Positions 10,771 through 19,641 of a DNA stretch of 44,267 bases are shown piece after piece. Made by a program: the position numbers and the translations under genes. How positions within the stretch are numbered: the stretch's first letter is position 1; each line of letters begins with the position of its first letter. Under the pieces are notes generated by a model that saw nothing but the letters and a program-made list of their open reading frames with translations, did no database searches and was not told where the DNA came from. Source of the stretch: Gp13-AA77 sp036521995 (GTDB lineage Bacteria; Acidobacteriota; Terriglobia; UBA7540); contig DATDGR010000242.1 in NCBI GenBank assembly GCA_036521995.1, positions 1 through 44,267 of the forward strand, given 5' to 3'.

Positions 10771-11757
10771 ATGGCTGTAAGAGACGGCGATAATGCGACT
10801 CAGCTTGCCCGGTGGCAGAGTTATATTGAGGGCGTGGCGGAGGCCGTGGACCGGGGCAAGGTCATTCCGCTTGGCCCTTCACCAACGCCACCCGTGCCAC
10901 CGGCCGTTTCGGCGGTTAAGCCCCAGGGCGCATCGCCCAAAGTTCTCTACTGTGCGCCGCACCCGGATGACGAGACACTCACCGGGGCGCTCGCCCTCCG
11001 GCTGCGCCTAGAATCCGGCGCGCGGGTCACAAACGTGGCCATCACTCTCGGCTCGGACCGCTCCCACCGGGAACGCCGCCGCGGGGAGCTAGTCACGGCT
11101 TGCCAGGTGCTTGGCTTTGATCTCGTTATTCCCGCCAACCCGGGCGCCGCCTCGGCTTCGGGCTTCGAGCACGTAAGCTTGGCCGCACGCCAAGCCGATC
11201 CCAAGGGCTGGGCCGAGAAAGTTCGGGTGCTGGCGGAGATCTTCGACGCCGAGCAACCGGAGGCGCTTTTTGCTCCCCACGCCGACGACTTCAACACCAC
11301 CCACATCGCGACTCACTACCTCGTGATCGAGGCGCTCGACGAACATCTTACACGGCGTCCGGATACAGGCGTGCTCTTGATCGAAACGGAGTTCTGGCAT
11401 GAAATGGTGGATCCCAATCTGATGGTGGCCGTGACGCCTGAGCTTGCGGCTATTCAGTTGACCGCGGCCGCCGAGCACGGCGGCGAAATGATGCGCAATC
11501 CCTATCATCTGCTTCATCCATGCCGGCTCATGAACAACGTGCGCCGGGGTTCCGAAGTGGTGGCCGGGGAAGGAAAGGCGGCACAGCCATTCACCTTCGC
11601 GGAGCTCTATCGCATTAGCCTGCGCCGCGGGCGCGAAGCCATCGAGCCGCGACCCGGCGGCCACATCCTTCCGTCGGCCGAGAAGGCGACATTAGGCTGG
11701 ATGCGGCGACAGTTGCCGGCACCTTCCGCCGATCATTCCACGACCTCGCTAAGTTGA
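10771..11757 (+). CDS. PIG-L/LmbE-family deacetylase
   Basis: A 328-residue zinc-dependent deacetylase of the LmbE/PIG-L family, whose members remove N-acetyl groups from GlcNAc-linked substrates (for example bacillithiol or mycothiol precursors, or polysaccharides). The zinc and catalytic motif is intact at residues 64-68 (PHPDDE, His64, Asp66, Asp67), and the second motif HADDFNTTH supplies the further ligands. About 55 residues precede the core, including a Pro-rich linker, longer than in simple family members; there is no signal peptide. No strong ribosome binding site precedes the ATG, so the start is somewhat uncertain. It is divergent from the DUF1080 gene. Substrate not predictable from context. 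Confidence 0.9.
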   Translation: MAVRDGDNATQLARWQSYIEGVAEAVDRGKVIPLGPSPTPPVPPAVSAVKPQGASPKVLYCAPHPDDETLTGALALRLRLESGARVTNVAITLGSDRSHRERRRGELVTACQVLGFDLVIPANPGAASASGFEHVSLAARQADPKGWAEKVRVLAEIFDAEQPEALFAPHADDFNTTHIATHYLVIEALDEHLTRRPDTGVLLIETEFWHEMVDPNLMVAVTPELAAIQLTAAAEHGGEMMRNPYHLLHPCRLMNNVRRGSEVVAGEGKAAQPFTFAELYRISLRRGREAIEPRPGGHILPSAEKATLGWMRRQLPAPSADHSTTSLS

Positions 11758-11812
11758 ATTAAATTTAGCCAGTCTCGGTCTCGCCGGGGCCGGCCGCTCG
11801 CGGAAAATCCAA

Positions 11813-13408
11813 TCAAAACCCCGCTTCAAAGCGGCCGAATTCAACCTCTTCGTTCCATTCGATTCGTGCCCGCTCGCTGGCGTCGAGCAATCGCCGGCAG
11901 GCGGCAGATGCCGGCTCCGGCCGCAGAGCCTCGCCCGCGCAGGCCGAAGTCATCGCCTCGCCTTCAGCAGAGAAGCGTTCGGGAGCGCTCCAAAGGCTGG
12001 ACCCTGGCAGAAAGCTGTGGTCCAGGCTATCCCGGACCATGCGCTTGAGCGTGGCGTAGTCGAGGTGGTAGGTCTCCACGGCTCGCTCGAATTCCCAGGT
12101 CAGCTCCGAACGCGACACGCCTTCATCATCTGTGGCCAGAGCCACCGGCACGCCGGAGTGCAGATACACGGGGAAGGGATGCTTCGGCCCGCTTACGCCC
12201 AGAATCATGTCGTTGCTCGTCAGGCAGATCTCCACCAGCACGTGCCGCCGGACCATCTCCCCAAGCAGACCCTGCGCGTCGCGCTCATGCATCACGTCTA
12301 CGCCGTGGCCGATGCGCTCGGCGTGGCCCTGCTCGATGGAGTCGCGGATGTGAAAGCTCAGGTCGTGCGGGCGCACCAGACCCGGCGCTAGCTCGCCTGC
12401 GTGCAGGGTGATGTGAACCTTGGGATAAGCGCCGTGCAGGTAGTCGAGCATCTGCATTTGGACTCCGAAATCGTGCAAGGCCACGGGATCATCCTCGGGC
12501 TGGACGATGTTCAGGCCCACCACGCGAGGATCGACGCTCGCCATCTCAAAGCCAGCCACCATCTGGGCGAAGGTGGACTGCTTGGGGATGGCGCGCAGCA
12601 CCTGATAGAGATAGCGCACCGTGAGACCGCAGCCCGGATCGGGGTGCGGGCCGCCGCACCCGAGCATTTGGCGCATCCGGCCCTCGGCGTCGTCCAGATT
12701 GCGCCGTCCGTCGGCTACGACCGTAGCCATCCCGCCCGCCAGCAGGCGCTCGCGCACGGCGCCGAGGTTGTCATTCCAGCCGAGCTTCGCACCGAGTTCC
12801 GAGGCCTCGCCGCCGTCAGGGGTGAACATGGTCTCCAGATACAGTTCGTGCTCCGCGGCGGCGCGCCGGGCGACCTCGGCCAGCATGTCCCCCGTGTGCT
12901 CCTTCGTAGCCAGACCAAACTTGCCGAAAGTAGCGAAGAAGTGGTCGTGTCCGGACCGGTCTTCGGGCGAAGGATGGAAGTTGCGCATGGACCAAGCATC
13001 GATAATCCGGTTGCGAAAGTCGGCTTCAGTCAGGGCCAGTGACGCCGGCGTATGGCTGGCCTCGGATTCGCACGGCGGAGGCAGGAGCACGACCAGGGTG
13101 AGATCAACGCAGAGACCATCCTGCGCAGCGTAATCGATAAGACTCTCCGCGTAGACTGACCCGCTAAGGTGGTGGTGGAGGTCGCCGCCTTTGGGCATAC
13201 GCGCGAGAAAGTCCACCAGCAGAGGAGGCTGCCCGCGCACGGAGTCGAGGTAGCGGCCGGCGCGCGTGAAATTAACGTCCCGACGAGCGGCTGGCGCCTG
13301 TGCCTGAGCTGCATCGCGAGCGGAGGACTGAGCACGAACCTGAGCTGCGGCCAAGGCCAGCGGGATCGTCGCCAGTCCCGCGGCCGCGATCCAAGAACTT
13401 CGCTTCAT
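11813..13408 (-). CDS. Exported adenosine deaminase-family protein
   Basis: The 531-residue product carries a signal peptide (MKRSSWIAAAGLATIPLALA, cleavage near VRAQ) and an adenosine deaminase TIM barrel. Visible metal and catalytic motifs are KGGDLHHHLSGS (His78-80), HITLHAGE, ERIGHGVD and ALATDDEGVSRSE. TDDE in place of TDDP and an inserted region after the first motif resemble secreted ADGF-type deaminases more than cytoplasmic Add (about 330 residues). It would convert adenosine or deoxyadenosine to inosine or deoxyinosine in the periplasm or outside. The ATG has GGAGG at good distance. It follows deoC by 69 bases on the same strand, pointing to nucleoside catabolism. Confidence 0.88.
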   Translation of the reverse strand: MKRSSWIAAAGLATIPLALAAAQVRAQSSARDAAQAQAPAARRDVNFTRAGRYLDSVRGQPPLLVDFLARMPKGGDLHHHLSGSVYAESLIDYAAQDGLCVDLTLVVLLPPPCESEASHTPASLALTEADFRNRIIDAWSMRNFHPSPEDRSGHDHFFATFGKFGLATKEHTGDMLAEVARRAAAEHELYLETMFTPDGGEASELGAKLGWNDNLGAVRERLLAGGMATVVADGRRNLDDAEGRMRQMLGCGGPHPDPGCGLTVRYLYQVLRAIPKQSTFAQMVAGFEMASVDPRVVGLNIVQPEDDPVALHDFGVQMQMLDYLHGAYPKVHITLHAGELAPGLVRPHDLSFHIRDSIEQGHAERIGHGVDVMHERDAQGLLGEMVRRHVLVEICLTSNDMILGVSGPKHPFPVYLHSGVPVALATDDEGVSRSELTWEFERAVETYHLDYATLKRMVRDSLDHSFLPGSSLWSAPERFSAEGEAMTSACAGEALRPEPASAACRRLLDASERARIEWNEEVEFGRFEAGF

Positions 13409-13477
13409 CTCGACCTCCTCAGGGAGGCCCAAGAATATCATTGGCGCGGCGCAGTCGAAAGCCGGCGAACAGTCACC

Positions 13478-14227
13478 CTATAAGGCAGCGCCGGGCAACC
13501 CGCCGGCACCCTGGCCGAACCGGCGTTTGGCTTCTTCGAGCATCGACTGCGTGGCCGTGGCCCCCACGCGAGTCACGCCCAGCTCGCGGACGCGCAGCAG
13601 ATCGTCCAGCGTCCGCACGCCGCCGGCCGCCTTGATCTGAACCGTCGGGGCGCTGTGGTGCCGCATCAGCCGGAGGTGATGATCGGTGGCTCCTTTGTAG
13701 TTATAGGAACCATCGGGCTGCTTTGCGAAGCCGTAGCCGGTGGACGTCTTCACGAAGGCCACACCGGCCTCCGAACAGATCTCGCACAGCCGGATGATGT
13801 GCGCGTCCTCCAGGTAGTCGTTCTCGAAGATCACCTTCAGAATGGCGCCCTGGGCCAGCACGGCCTGGTTGAGGGCACGAATTTCCGCGCCCACGTAGAC
13901 CCAGTCGCCGCCGAGCGCTTTGCCCACGTTGATAACGGCGTCGATCTCGCTGCCTCCGGCCCGCACTGCGGCCTCCGCCTCCGCCACCTTGATGGCGGTG
14001 GGGCTGTTGCCGTGCGGGAACGCGACTACTGGGCAGACGCCGACGCTGGACCCGGCGAGGATCTTCCGGGCTAGCTCGATGGCGTAGGGCTTGACGCAGG
14101 CTGTGGCCACGTCATACTCGCGAGCCAGCCGGCAGCCATCAGCGATCTGCGCGTCCGTCAGGGTGGGATGCAGCAGGGAGTGGTCGATCATCTTGGCGAG
14201 AGTGCGAACACCTACGGCGATGCTCAT
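13478..14227 (-). CDS. deoC: Deoxyribose-phosphate aldolase
   Basis: DeoC cleaves 2-deoxyribose-5-phosphate to glyceraldehyde-3-phosphate and acetaldehyde, the last step of deoxynucleoside catabolism. The 249-residue TIM barrel shows EIDAVIN (Asp96), the Schiff-base lysine in VKTSTGYG (Lys160) and the second lysine in QIKAAGGVRT (Lys199). The ATG was preferred over a GTG two codons upstream because AGGAGG then lies 7 bases away instead of 1. It lies between a TonB-dependent receptor gene (46 bases upstream) and the exported adenosine deaminase gene downstream, an arrangement that suggests one nucleoside-scavenging transcript. Confidence 0.96.
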   Translation of the reverse strand: MSIAVGVRTLAKMIDHSLLHPTLTDAQIADGCRLAREYDVATACVKPYAIELARKILAGSSVGVCPVVAFPHGNSPTAIKVAEAEAAVRAGGSEIDAVINVGKALGGDWVYVGAEIRALNQAVLAQGAILKVIFENDYLEDAHIIRLCEICSEAGVAFVKTSTGYGFAKQPDGSYNYKGATDHHLRLMRHHSAPTVQIKAAGGVRTLDDLLRVRELGVTRVGATATQSMLEEAKRRFGQGAGGLPGAAL

Positions 14228-14273
14228 TGCCACGCCTCCTCTTGCCGTCCGATGATGCCATCTCTCCGCGGCT

Positions 14274-17200
14274 CTAGAAAATCAGGTGCAAGGACATCTG
14301 AATGAACCTCGGGCTGCCCAGGGTATGTTGAATCACGCCCAACGCTCCCGCAGGCGGGCAGGCATAAGCGCCCGTGGCCGGTACGCAGGCGTTGTATCCC
14401 GTGCCCGGCCCATAGACGGGTGGGTTCGCGAAATAGGGATTGAACGAGACGTTGTTATTCGGCGTATCGAAGCTAGGCTGATTGAAAAGGTTGAAGAAGT
14501 CGGCCCGGTATTGAAGCTGCCAGCGCTCGGTGATGTGAAAGAGCTTCTGGACCGAGAAGTCGAACCGCTCCTGGAAGGGTCCGCGGAAGAGGTTGCGTCC
14601 TTGGTCGCTGTAGCCGGTTTCGTAGCTGTCGCAGATGTCGGCGCCGGTGATCGTGGGCCCGCAGGGCGGAACTCCATTCTGTCCCGGTTGGAGGAGAGGC
14701 ACGGTAAAGGCGTTCACATCCAGCACGGGCTGGCCGGCGTTGACGCCCGTGGTTCCCTGCAGCTTCGCCTTTTGTGATGTGTATCCAGGCGCGAACGCCA
14801 GCAGCGGGTTGGTGAGGTAATCGTTGCCGCCACCGTAGTAGATGCTGGCCACGCCGCCGGAGAAGTCATAGACCGCGTACGGCTGCCCGCTTTCCAGCGT
14901 CGTGACGCCGCTGATGCCCCAGCCGTTCAGGATCTGGTTCGCGGCGCCCGACAGATTCAGGTGGGGAAATTGGTAGAGATAGCTGATGATGAAGACGTGG
15001 GTGCGGTCGAAGTCCGAGGAACCGTACGCCGAGCCGAGGTTAAAGGGATCGTTGCCGTTGAAGAACAAACCCAGCCCGCTGTCCTCATCAAGCGAGTGCG
15101 ACCACGTGTAGGACCCGTTGATCTGCAGACCGTGGCTCATCCGCTTGGTCGCGCTGAACTGCAGCGCGTTGTAATTCGAAACGGCTTCCGCCTCGTAGAG
15201 CACGGAGCTCGTGCTGTAGCCGATGTAAGGCGCGCGCAGATCCGTATTGCCGCCGTCATAAGTATTGATTGGATAGAGAGGCTGGCCCGGCACCGTCTGG
15301 GTGAGAAGAGGGCAACCGCCGCCGTTGCAGTTGGTGGTGCTATCGAGCGGGTTGTATCCATAGGAATACATCTGCCCATTGACGGGGTGGCCGGGAGTGG
15401 CGATGTTGGGCTGATTGAAAGGAATCGGCACCAGCAGGTGGTTGCCGTGGTTGCCCGTATAACCGAGCGTCAGGACCAGGTCGTTCCGCGGCTGCCACTG
15501 CAGGTCCAACTCCCAATTTTCGGAATACGGCAGCTTGTTGGCGGCGTCATAGCCACCAAAGAGGAACGGCTCGCCGCCGCTGGGGCCGGAGTAGTTGATC
15601 AAGTCCGATTGGTTCGGCACGAACTGCGCGAAGTCCGCCGGATTGCCAGTGGGCTGAGCCGGCGGCGTGCTTCCAAAGGGCGCTTCCAAAGTGGCCCCTG
15701 GAGCGCGCGGGACCTGGAGGACGAAGGGGGGCTCTAGCGTGACACCGAAGGGACCATTGAAGCCGGAGCCGGCGCTGGGTGAAAACTCGAAGAAGTACTC
15801 GCCGCGATCGTAGTACATTCCGGCGCCGGCGCGCACCACGAGGTTCTTAATGAAGCTTGGGCTCCACGCTATACCCAGCCGCGGCGCGAAGCCAAATTGA
15901 TTGTTGATCAACGTGGAGGTGCTGACGCCTTTGGTGGCGTATTGCGGATTATTGCCCGCCACCACCAGCCCATCGTTGGCCACCGTGTCGGTGGCCAGAT
16001 CGTACTGGTAACGCGACGGATCGAAGTTCGTCAGACGTCCGTATTTTTCCGAAAGAGGCCCGTTGTAGTCGAAGCGCAATCCAACGTCCAAGGTCAGGTT
16101 CGGGGTCACCTTGATCTTGTCCTGCGCGTAGAGGCCAAGATTGTTCGCCCGGTAGTAGCGGTTGGATTCGCCGACAAAGAGGGTCGTGCCGCTGCGCAGC
16201 GTCCCTTCGAGGAAATCCGCAAAATTCGGACTCTGAATGGTTGCAACCTCATTGTTCTCGTTCAGAATGTTCAGTTGCGTGCGCATGTAGTCGCCGCCAA
16301 AAGAGAAGCTGTGCGTGCCGTGGACCCAGTTCAAGTCCGTCCCGCCCTCAAACTGGTTCTGATAGACACCGGCATTGGCGAAAGGCGAAGTCGTGCCGAC
16401 GTCGAGCTCGTTGCCGAGGGTTGAGTCTCCGCTGCGGATCCGGATGCCGGGGAATTGTGTCTGCCCGAACAGGTTGATACCCGCATCCTGGGCGGTCAAG
16501 GGCTGGCTGATATTGGCGAACGCCCCTTCGCGGATGAAACCCCCTTTCAGTTGCCACGTCGCGGTGGGCCCCAACACCCGGGTGTTGTTGAGTGAGATGG
16601 CTTGGCTGCCGGCATGGAGGGTCTGGGGAAATCCCAGGAGCTCACCGTCAGGCGGGAAGGGTGTTATGGTCGGGTTGCGCTGATAGAAATACTTGCCTGC
16701 CAGCCGGTCGGTGGATGAGAAATTGTAGTCGATATTGCCGTTGAACTGGTCCACCGTGAAGGTCGCGGGTGGCCCGTAGAGGATGGCGTTGTATCCGAGA
16801 TTGGTGGCGGTCGTCGGGTCTGTGATAGAGGGCGCCGGCACCAGGTACTGGCCGCTCGGCAGCTTGGCGTTCATGATTGCCATGGCCGCAGAGTTGATCT
16901 GGCTGGGGGTCACGGTGCTCCCACTCTGGGCAGTCGCTACAGCTGCCAGACCCGCAGCGCTGCGATCGTCGGTCAACTGCAAGGGGACGGTCACAAACTG
17001 CGTTCCGTTGAGCTGGTCTGTGACGCGCGTCCCCTGATAGGAGGCAAAGAAGAACGCTTTGTCGCGCTTGATGGGCCCGCCCGCCAGCCCTCCGAAGGTG
17101 TTGCGGCGAAGCTCCGGAACCTTCTGGTCCTGAGGGATGGCCGTGTCGGCGTTGTAAAAGAAAGGAGCTGAATTCCAGATGTTGTTCTGGAAGTAATCGT

Positions 17201-18083
17201 AGGCCTGCCCGTGGAATTGGTTGGTCCCCGACTTGGTCACCACCTCGATATGAGCGCCGCTCTTGCTGCCTTGAGAAGCGTCATACATCGAAGTGCTCAC
17301 CTGGAGTTCTTCGATCGTTTCCGGCGGCGGCGTGGGTATGCCCTGGCCAATTGCATCGTACACCGAGGTGCCGGTGATGATATCGCCGTTCGGGCCAAAC
17401 CCTTGCTCGCCCGTGCTGAGCACGAAGCGGTTGCTAGAAACGGAACTGCTGGTGGCGCCGTTAAACAAGTTGTCCGCATTGATGCCGTTGAAAGAGATGC
17501 TGTTTGACGTGGATCGCTGTCCATTGGCCCAGATCTCCTGATTGCCCAGGCCGCTGTTCGTTCCGGAGCCGTTCAGGAAGTCTGCGTTGACCCCGGGGCT
17601 CAACAAGGCGAGCTGGGTGAAGCTGCCAGTGCCCAGGGGGATCGCCTCGATCACGGAGGAAGGCAGAACGTAGCCGTTGGTGGTGTCCACTTTGTTCAGC
17701 AAGGGCGTGGCGGTGACGGTCACCGTGGTGGTCACGGTGCCGGGCTGAAGCGAGGCGTCAAGCGTGGTGGTGGAATTGGCGTGGACGACCACCTGGGAGC
17801 TTTGCTGGGTCTTGAAGCCTTCTTTGGTGAAGCTTACCGTGTAGGTGCCGAGCGGCAAGTCAAACACATGGTAGCTGCCTGACCCGTTCGTTTTGGCGGG
17901 CACCACGAGACCGGTGCTCACGCTCTTGATCTTCACGTCAACCCCGGGTAGCGCGCCGCCGCTTGAGTCCGTGACAGTACCCGTCAGGCCACCAACCGTC
18001 TGCTGTGCCTTTGCGGGTGCGGGGGCCAGGAGCAGGGCGGACAGCAAGCAAGAAACAACAGTAGGCCAGTAGATCCTCTTCAC
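14274..18083 (-). CDS. Oar-type TonB-dependent outer-membrane receptor
   Basis: A 1269-residue outer-membrane protein: signal peptide (KRIYWPTVVSCLLSALLLAP, cleavage after AKAQ), a carboxypeptidase-regulatory-like beta-sandwich (about 25-115, GLTGTVTDSSGGALPGVDV), a plug domain (QEIWANGQRSTSNSISFNG, EELQVSTSMYDAS, SGTNQFHGQAYDYF) and a very long beta-barrel ending in the outer-membrane signature LHLIF. This architecture is the expanded Oar/CarboxypepD_reg group of acidobacteria, thought to import oligomers or glycans with TonB energy. The GTG start was chosen because GAGGAGG lies just upstream and the signal peptide begins there; the upstream frame is Arg-rich and not signal-like. It heads a run with deoC and adenosine deaminase, so nucleoside or nucleic-acid fragments are a possible substrate (inference). 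Confidence 0.93.
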   Translation of the reverse strand: MKRIYWPTVVSCLLSALLLAPAPAKAQQTVGGLTGTVTDSSGGALPGVDVKIKSVSTGLVVPAKTNGSGSYHVFDLPLGTYTVSFTKEGFKTQQSSQVVVHANSTTTLDASLQPGTVTTTVTVTATPLLNKVDTTNGYVLPSSVIEAIPLGTGSFTQLALLSPGVNADFLNGSGTNSGLGNQEIWANGQRSTSNSISFNGINADNLFNGATSSSVSSNRFVLSTGEQGFGPNGDIITGTSVYDAIGQGIPTPPPETIEELQVSTSMYDASQGSKSGAHIEVVTKSGTNQFHGQAYDYFQNNIWNSAPFFYNADTAIPQDQKVPELRRNTFGGLAGGPIKRDKAFFFASYQGTRVTDQLNGTQFVTVPLQLTDDRSAAGLAAVATAQSGSTVTPSQINSAAMAIMNAKLPSGQYLVPAPSITDPTTATNLGYNAILYGPPATFTVDQFNGNIDYNFSSTDRLAGKYFYQRNPTITPFPPDGELLGFPQTLHAGSQAISLNNTRVLGPTATWQLKGGFIREGAFANISQPLTAQDAGINLFGQTQFPGIRIRSGDSTLGNELDVGTTSPFANAGVYQNQFEGGTDLNWVHGTHSFSFGGDYMRTQLNILNENNEVATIQSPNFADFLEGTLRSGTTLFVGESNRYYRANNLGLYAQDKIKVTPNLTLDVGLRFDYNGPLSEKYGRLTNFDPSRYQYDLATDTVANDGLVVAGNNPQYATKGVSTSTLINNQFGFAPRLGIAWSPSFIKNLVVRAGAGMYYDRGEYFFEFSPSAGSGFNGPFGVTLEPPFVLQVPRAPGATLEAPFGSTPPAQPTGNPADFAQFVPNQSDLINYSGPSGGEPFLFGGYDAANKLPYSENWELDLQWQPRNDLVLTLGYTGNHGNHLLVPIPFNQPNIATPGHPVNGQMYSYGYNPLDSTTNCNGGGCPLLTQTVPGQPLYPINTYDGGNTDLRAPYIGYSTSSVLYEAEAVSNYNALQFSATKRMSHGLQINGSYTWSHSLDEDSGLGLFFNGNDPFNLGSAYGSSDFDRTHVFIISYLYQFPHLNLSGAANQILNGWGISGVTTLESGQPYAVYDFSGGVASIYYGGGNDYLTNPLLAFAPGYTSQKAKLQGTTGVNAGQPVLDVNAFTVPLLQPGQNGVPPCGPTITGADICDSYETGYSDQGRNLFRGPFQERFDFSVQKLFHITERWQLQYRADFFNLFNQPSFDTPNNNVSFNPYFANPPVYGPGTGYNACVPATGAYACPPAGALGVIQHTLGSPRFIQMSLHLIF

Positions 18084-18573
18084 GAGTGCCTCCTCACTGC
18101 GAATTGGAAAGATAATTTCGACGGCGCCGAGTCTAAGCCTTAGCCGCGCCATGCGCTCGATCGTGCAGCTTGAAGGGTACGATTGGGGTTTCGGAAGCGT
18201 GCGCTGCTGCCAAACGATCGGGCGGAAGACGGTCACCGGCGCACCCGTTCTGTGGCGGGCGCCTTGGATCCGGTAGCGGCTGACCCGCGGCGCACTTGCC
18301 ACCTGAGAAGCTTGCCGGCTCTGGCCGATCTTGGCGGCCCTGAGCCCGCTTTCGACAACTTCGGTCGCAGCCCTTTACCGTTTCACCCGACGACAGGTTG
18401 TTCTATCACATTCCCAGCCGAGAAACAAGGAATCGCATGCTGTGGCCGGTCATAATTGCTTATGAATGTTACAGAGATTTTTCGATCCGGTTAAGGCTTG
18501 GTTAAAGATCGGGGGCGTTCGGCGGGTGGACTCGTGATTGCAGCGGAGAGTTATGAACGAGTTGTTTAAAAAG
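18084..18573 (-). promoter_or_regulatory. Upstream region of the receptor gene
   Basis: About 490 bases without a supported gene lie between the receptor start and the palindromic terminator of the PEP-CTERM gene. Minus-strand reading continues open for 73 codons before the chosen start but encodes an atypical Arg-rich sequence. At 18489-18505 the minus strand carries two TTAACC half-sites 11 bases apart (TTAA, seven bases, TTAA), a spacing used by OmpR/PhoB-type response regulators. No clear -10/-35 pair stands out. Confidence 0.3.
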
Positions 18574-18603
18574 ATGGCCTCAAGTCTCGAGACTTGAGGC
18601 CAT
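18574..18603 (-). terminator. Perfect 30-bp palindromic terminator
   Basis: ATGGCCTCAAGTCTC is followed directly by its exact reverse complement, giving a 15-bp stem (a few bases open as loop). On the minus strand it is followed by CTTTTTAAA, so it should act as a Rho-independent terminator for the PEP-CTERM gene whose stop lies about 55 bases before it. Confidence 0.8.
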
Positions 18604-18658
18604 TAGATTAGGCGCAGTCGTGTTTAGTCGAAGTGCTCCTGGCGCTTGAGGCGGACTC

Positions 18659-19348
18659 CTACGCTTGCACGGCCGGCTGCGCGGTGCGATTCCGGCGGCG
18701 GCGAATGCGGCTAGCGAGTCCGACCAGGCCGCTCCCGAAAAGCATGAGTGAGGCCGGCTCCGGCGCGGCTCCTCCCGGAGTGGAAGCGCCCAGCGTGATG
18801 TTGTCAAACCCGATGTAGTTCGCGCTGCCGCCGAAATCGACAGACTGCGCGGTGCCGTCGAAGCTGACTCCGATGGGAACCCAGGGGCAGTAAGCAGTGT
18901 TGCAGGTACCCCCTCCTTCCGGCGTTACACCCAGGTCAAGACTGGCCAGCAGCGTTCCGGTGTCGTTCAAGCCGGACCAGACGTTGATGTAACCCGGGTA
19001 CACCACGGCGGAGTAATAGAACGAGAACCCGGTGGTGAAACCGCCGGCCACATTCATCGTGTCCGCTGCGCCACTCAGGAAGAACACGATGTTATTCCCC
19101 GACGGGTTGTCGTTGAAATTTCCGCTGCCCCCGGCATCCACGGAAGTGATCGCCAGCGAGTTGCTCGAAAACGTGATCCCGTAGTTCGGCCCGGGACCCG
19201 TGCCATTGCCGCCGAAGCCGCCGGCATAATAGTTGTCGACCGCTTCCTCGTTCCCAAGCTGGTCAAAAGTCAGCACCACAGTGCCGGCCATAGCAGCCTG
19301 CGCGGCAAAGAAGCTCGCGACCGCGGCCAGCAATACCAATTTCTTCAT
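18659..19348 (-). CDS. PEP-CTERM sorting-domain protein
   Basis: This 229-residue secreted protein has a signal peptide (MKKLVLLAAVASFFAAQAAM), a Gly/Asn-rich beta-sandwich body with a few Cys, and a textbook C-terminal PEP-CTERM tag: APEPASLMLFGSGLVGL then a basic RIRRRRNR tail. Exosortase cleaves such tags and passes the protein to the surface or extracellular matrix, usually alongside exopolysaccharide genes. The body contains VDFGGSANYIGFDNITLG, common in PEP-CTERM proteins. The ATG has GGAGGGG upstream. No exosortase gene lies in the window. The body has no assignable function. Confidence 0.88.
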   Translation of the reverse strand: MKKLVLLAAVASFFAAQAAMAGTVVLTFDQLGNEEAVDNYYAGGFGGNGTGPGPNYGITFSSNSLAITSVDAGGSGNFNDNPSGNNIVFFLSGAADTMNVAGGFTTGFSFYYSAVVYPGYINVWSGLNDTGTLLASLDLGVTPEGGGTCNTAYCPWVPIGVSFDGTAQSVDFGGSANYIGFDNITLGASTPGGAAPEPASLMLFGSGLVGLASRIRRRRNRTAQPAVQA

Positions 19349-19641
19349 CTTTTCCCCTCCAAGGTTCATGACTAAGAATGTTGTAGCCGGTTGAGATCAG
19401 CACTTGCAGTGCCACCGAACGAATTTGCTCGAAGACCCATAACAATCACTGCATCAGTGACTTGAGGCTCATCGCGAAGGAACCGACTCTGTTGCCTGTC
19501 TTGGTAACCCCGGGGAACAGGTCGAGCCTAAAGTGGCAATTCATTTCCAGCGGATCATCTGACTCCGGTTGACCTCCGTCGGCTTTCCACCTCGTTGAGG
19601 TCGCTTGCGCACGGCAGGATTTCCACTCAAACTGGACCTCG

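Noticed and set aside
18489..18505. CtrA binding site
   Set aside because: TTAA-N7-TTAA matches the CtrA consensus, but CtrA is an alphaproteobacterial regulator and the gene set points to acidobacteria; kept only as an OmpR/PhoB-like pattern.
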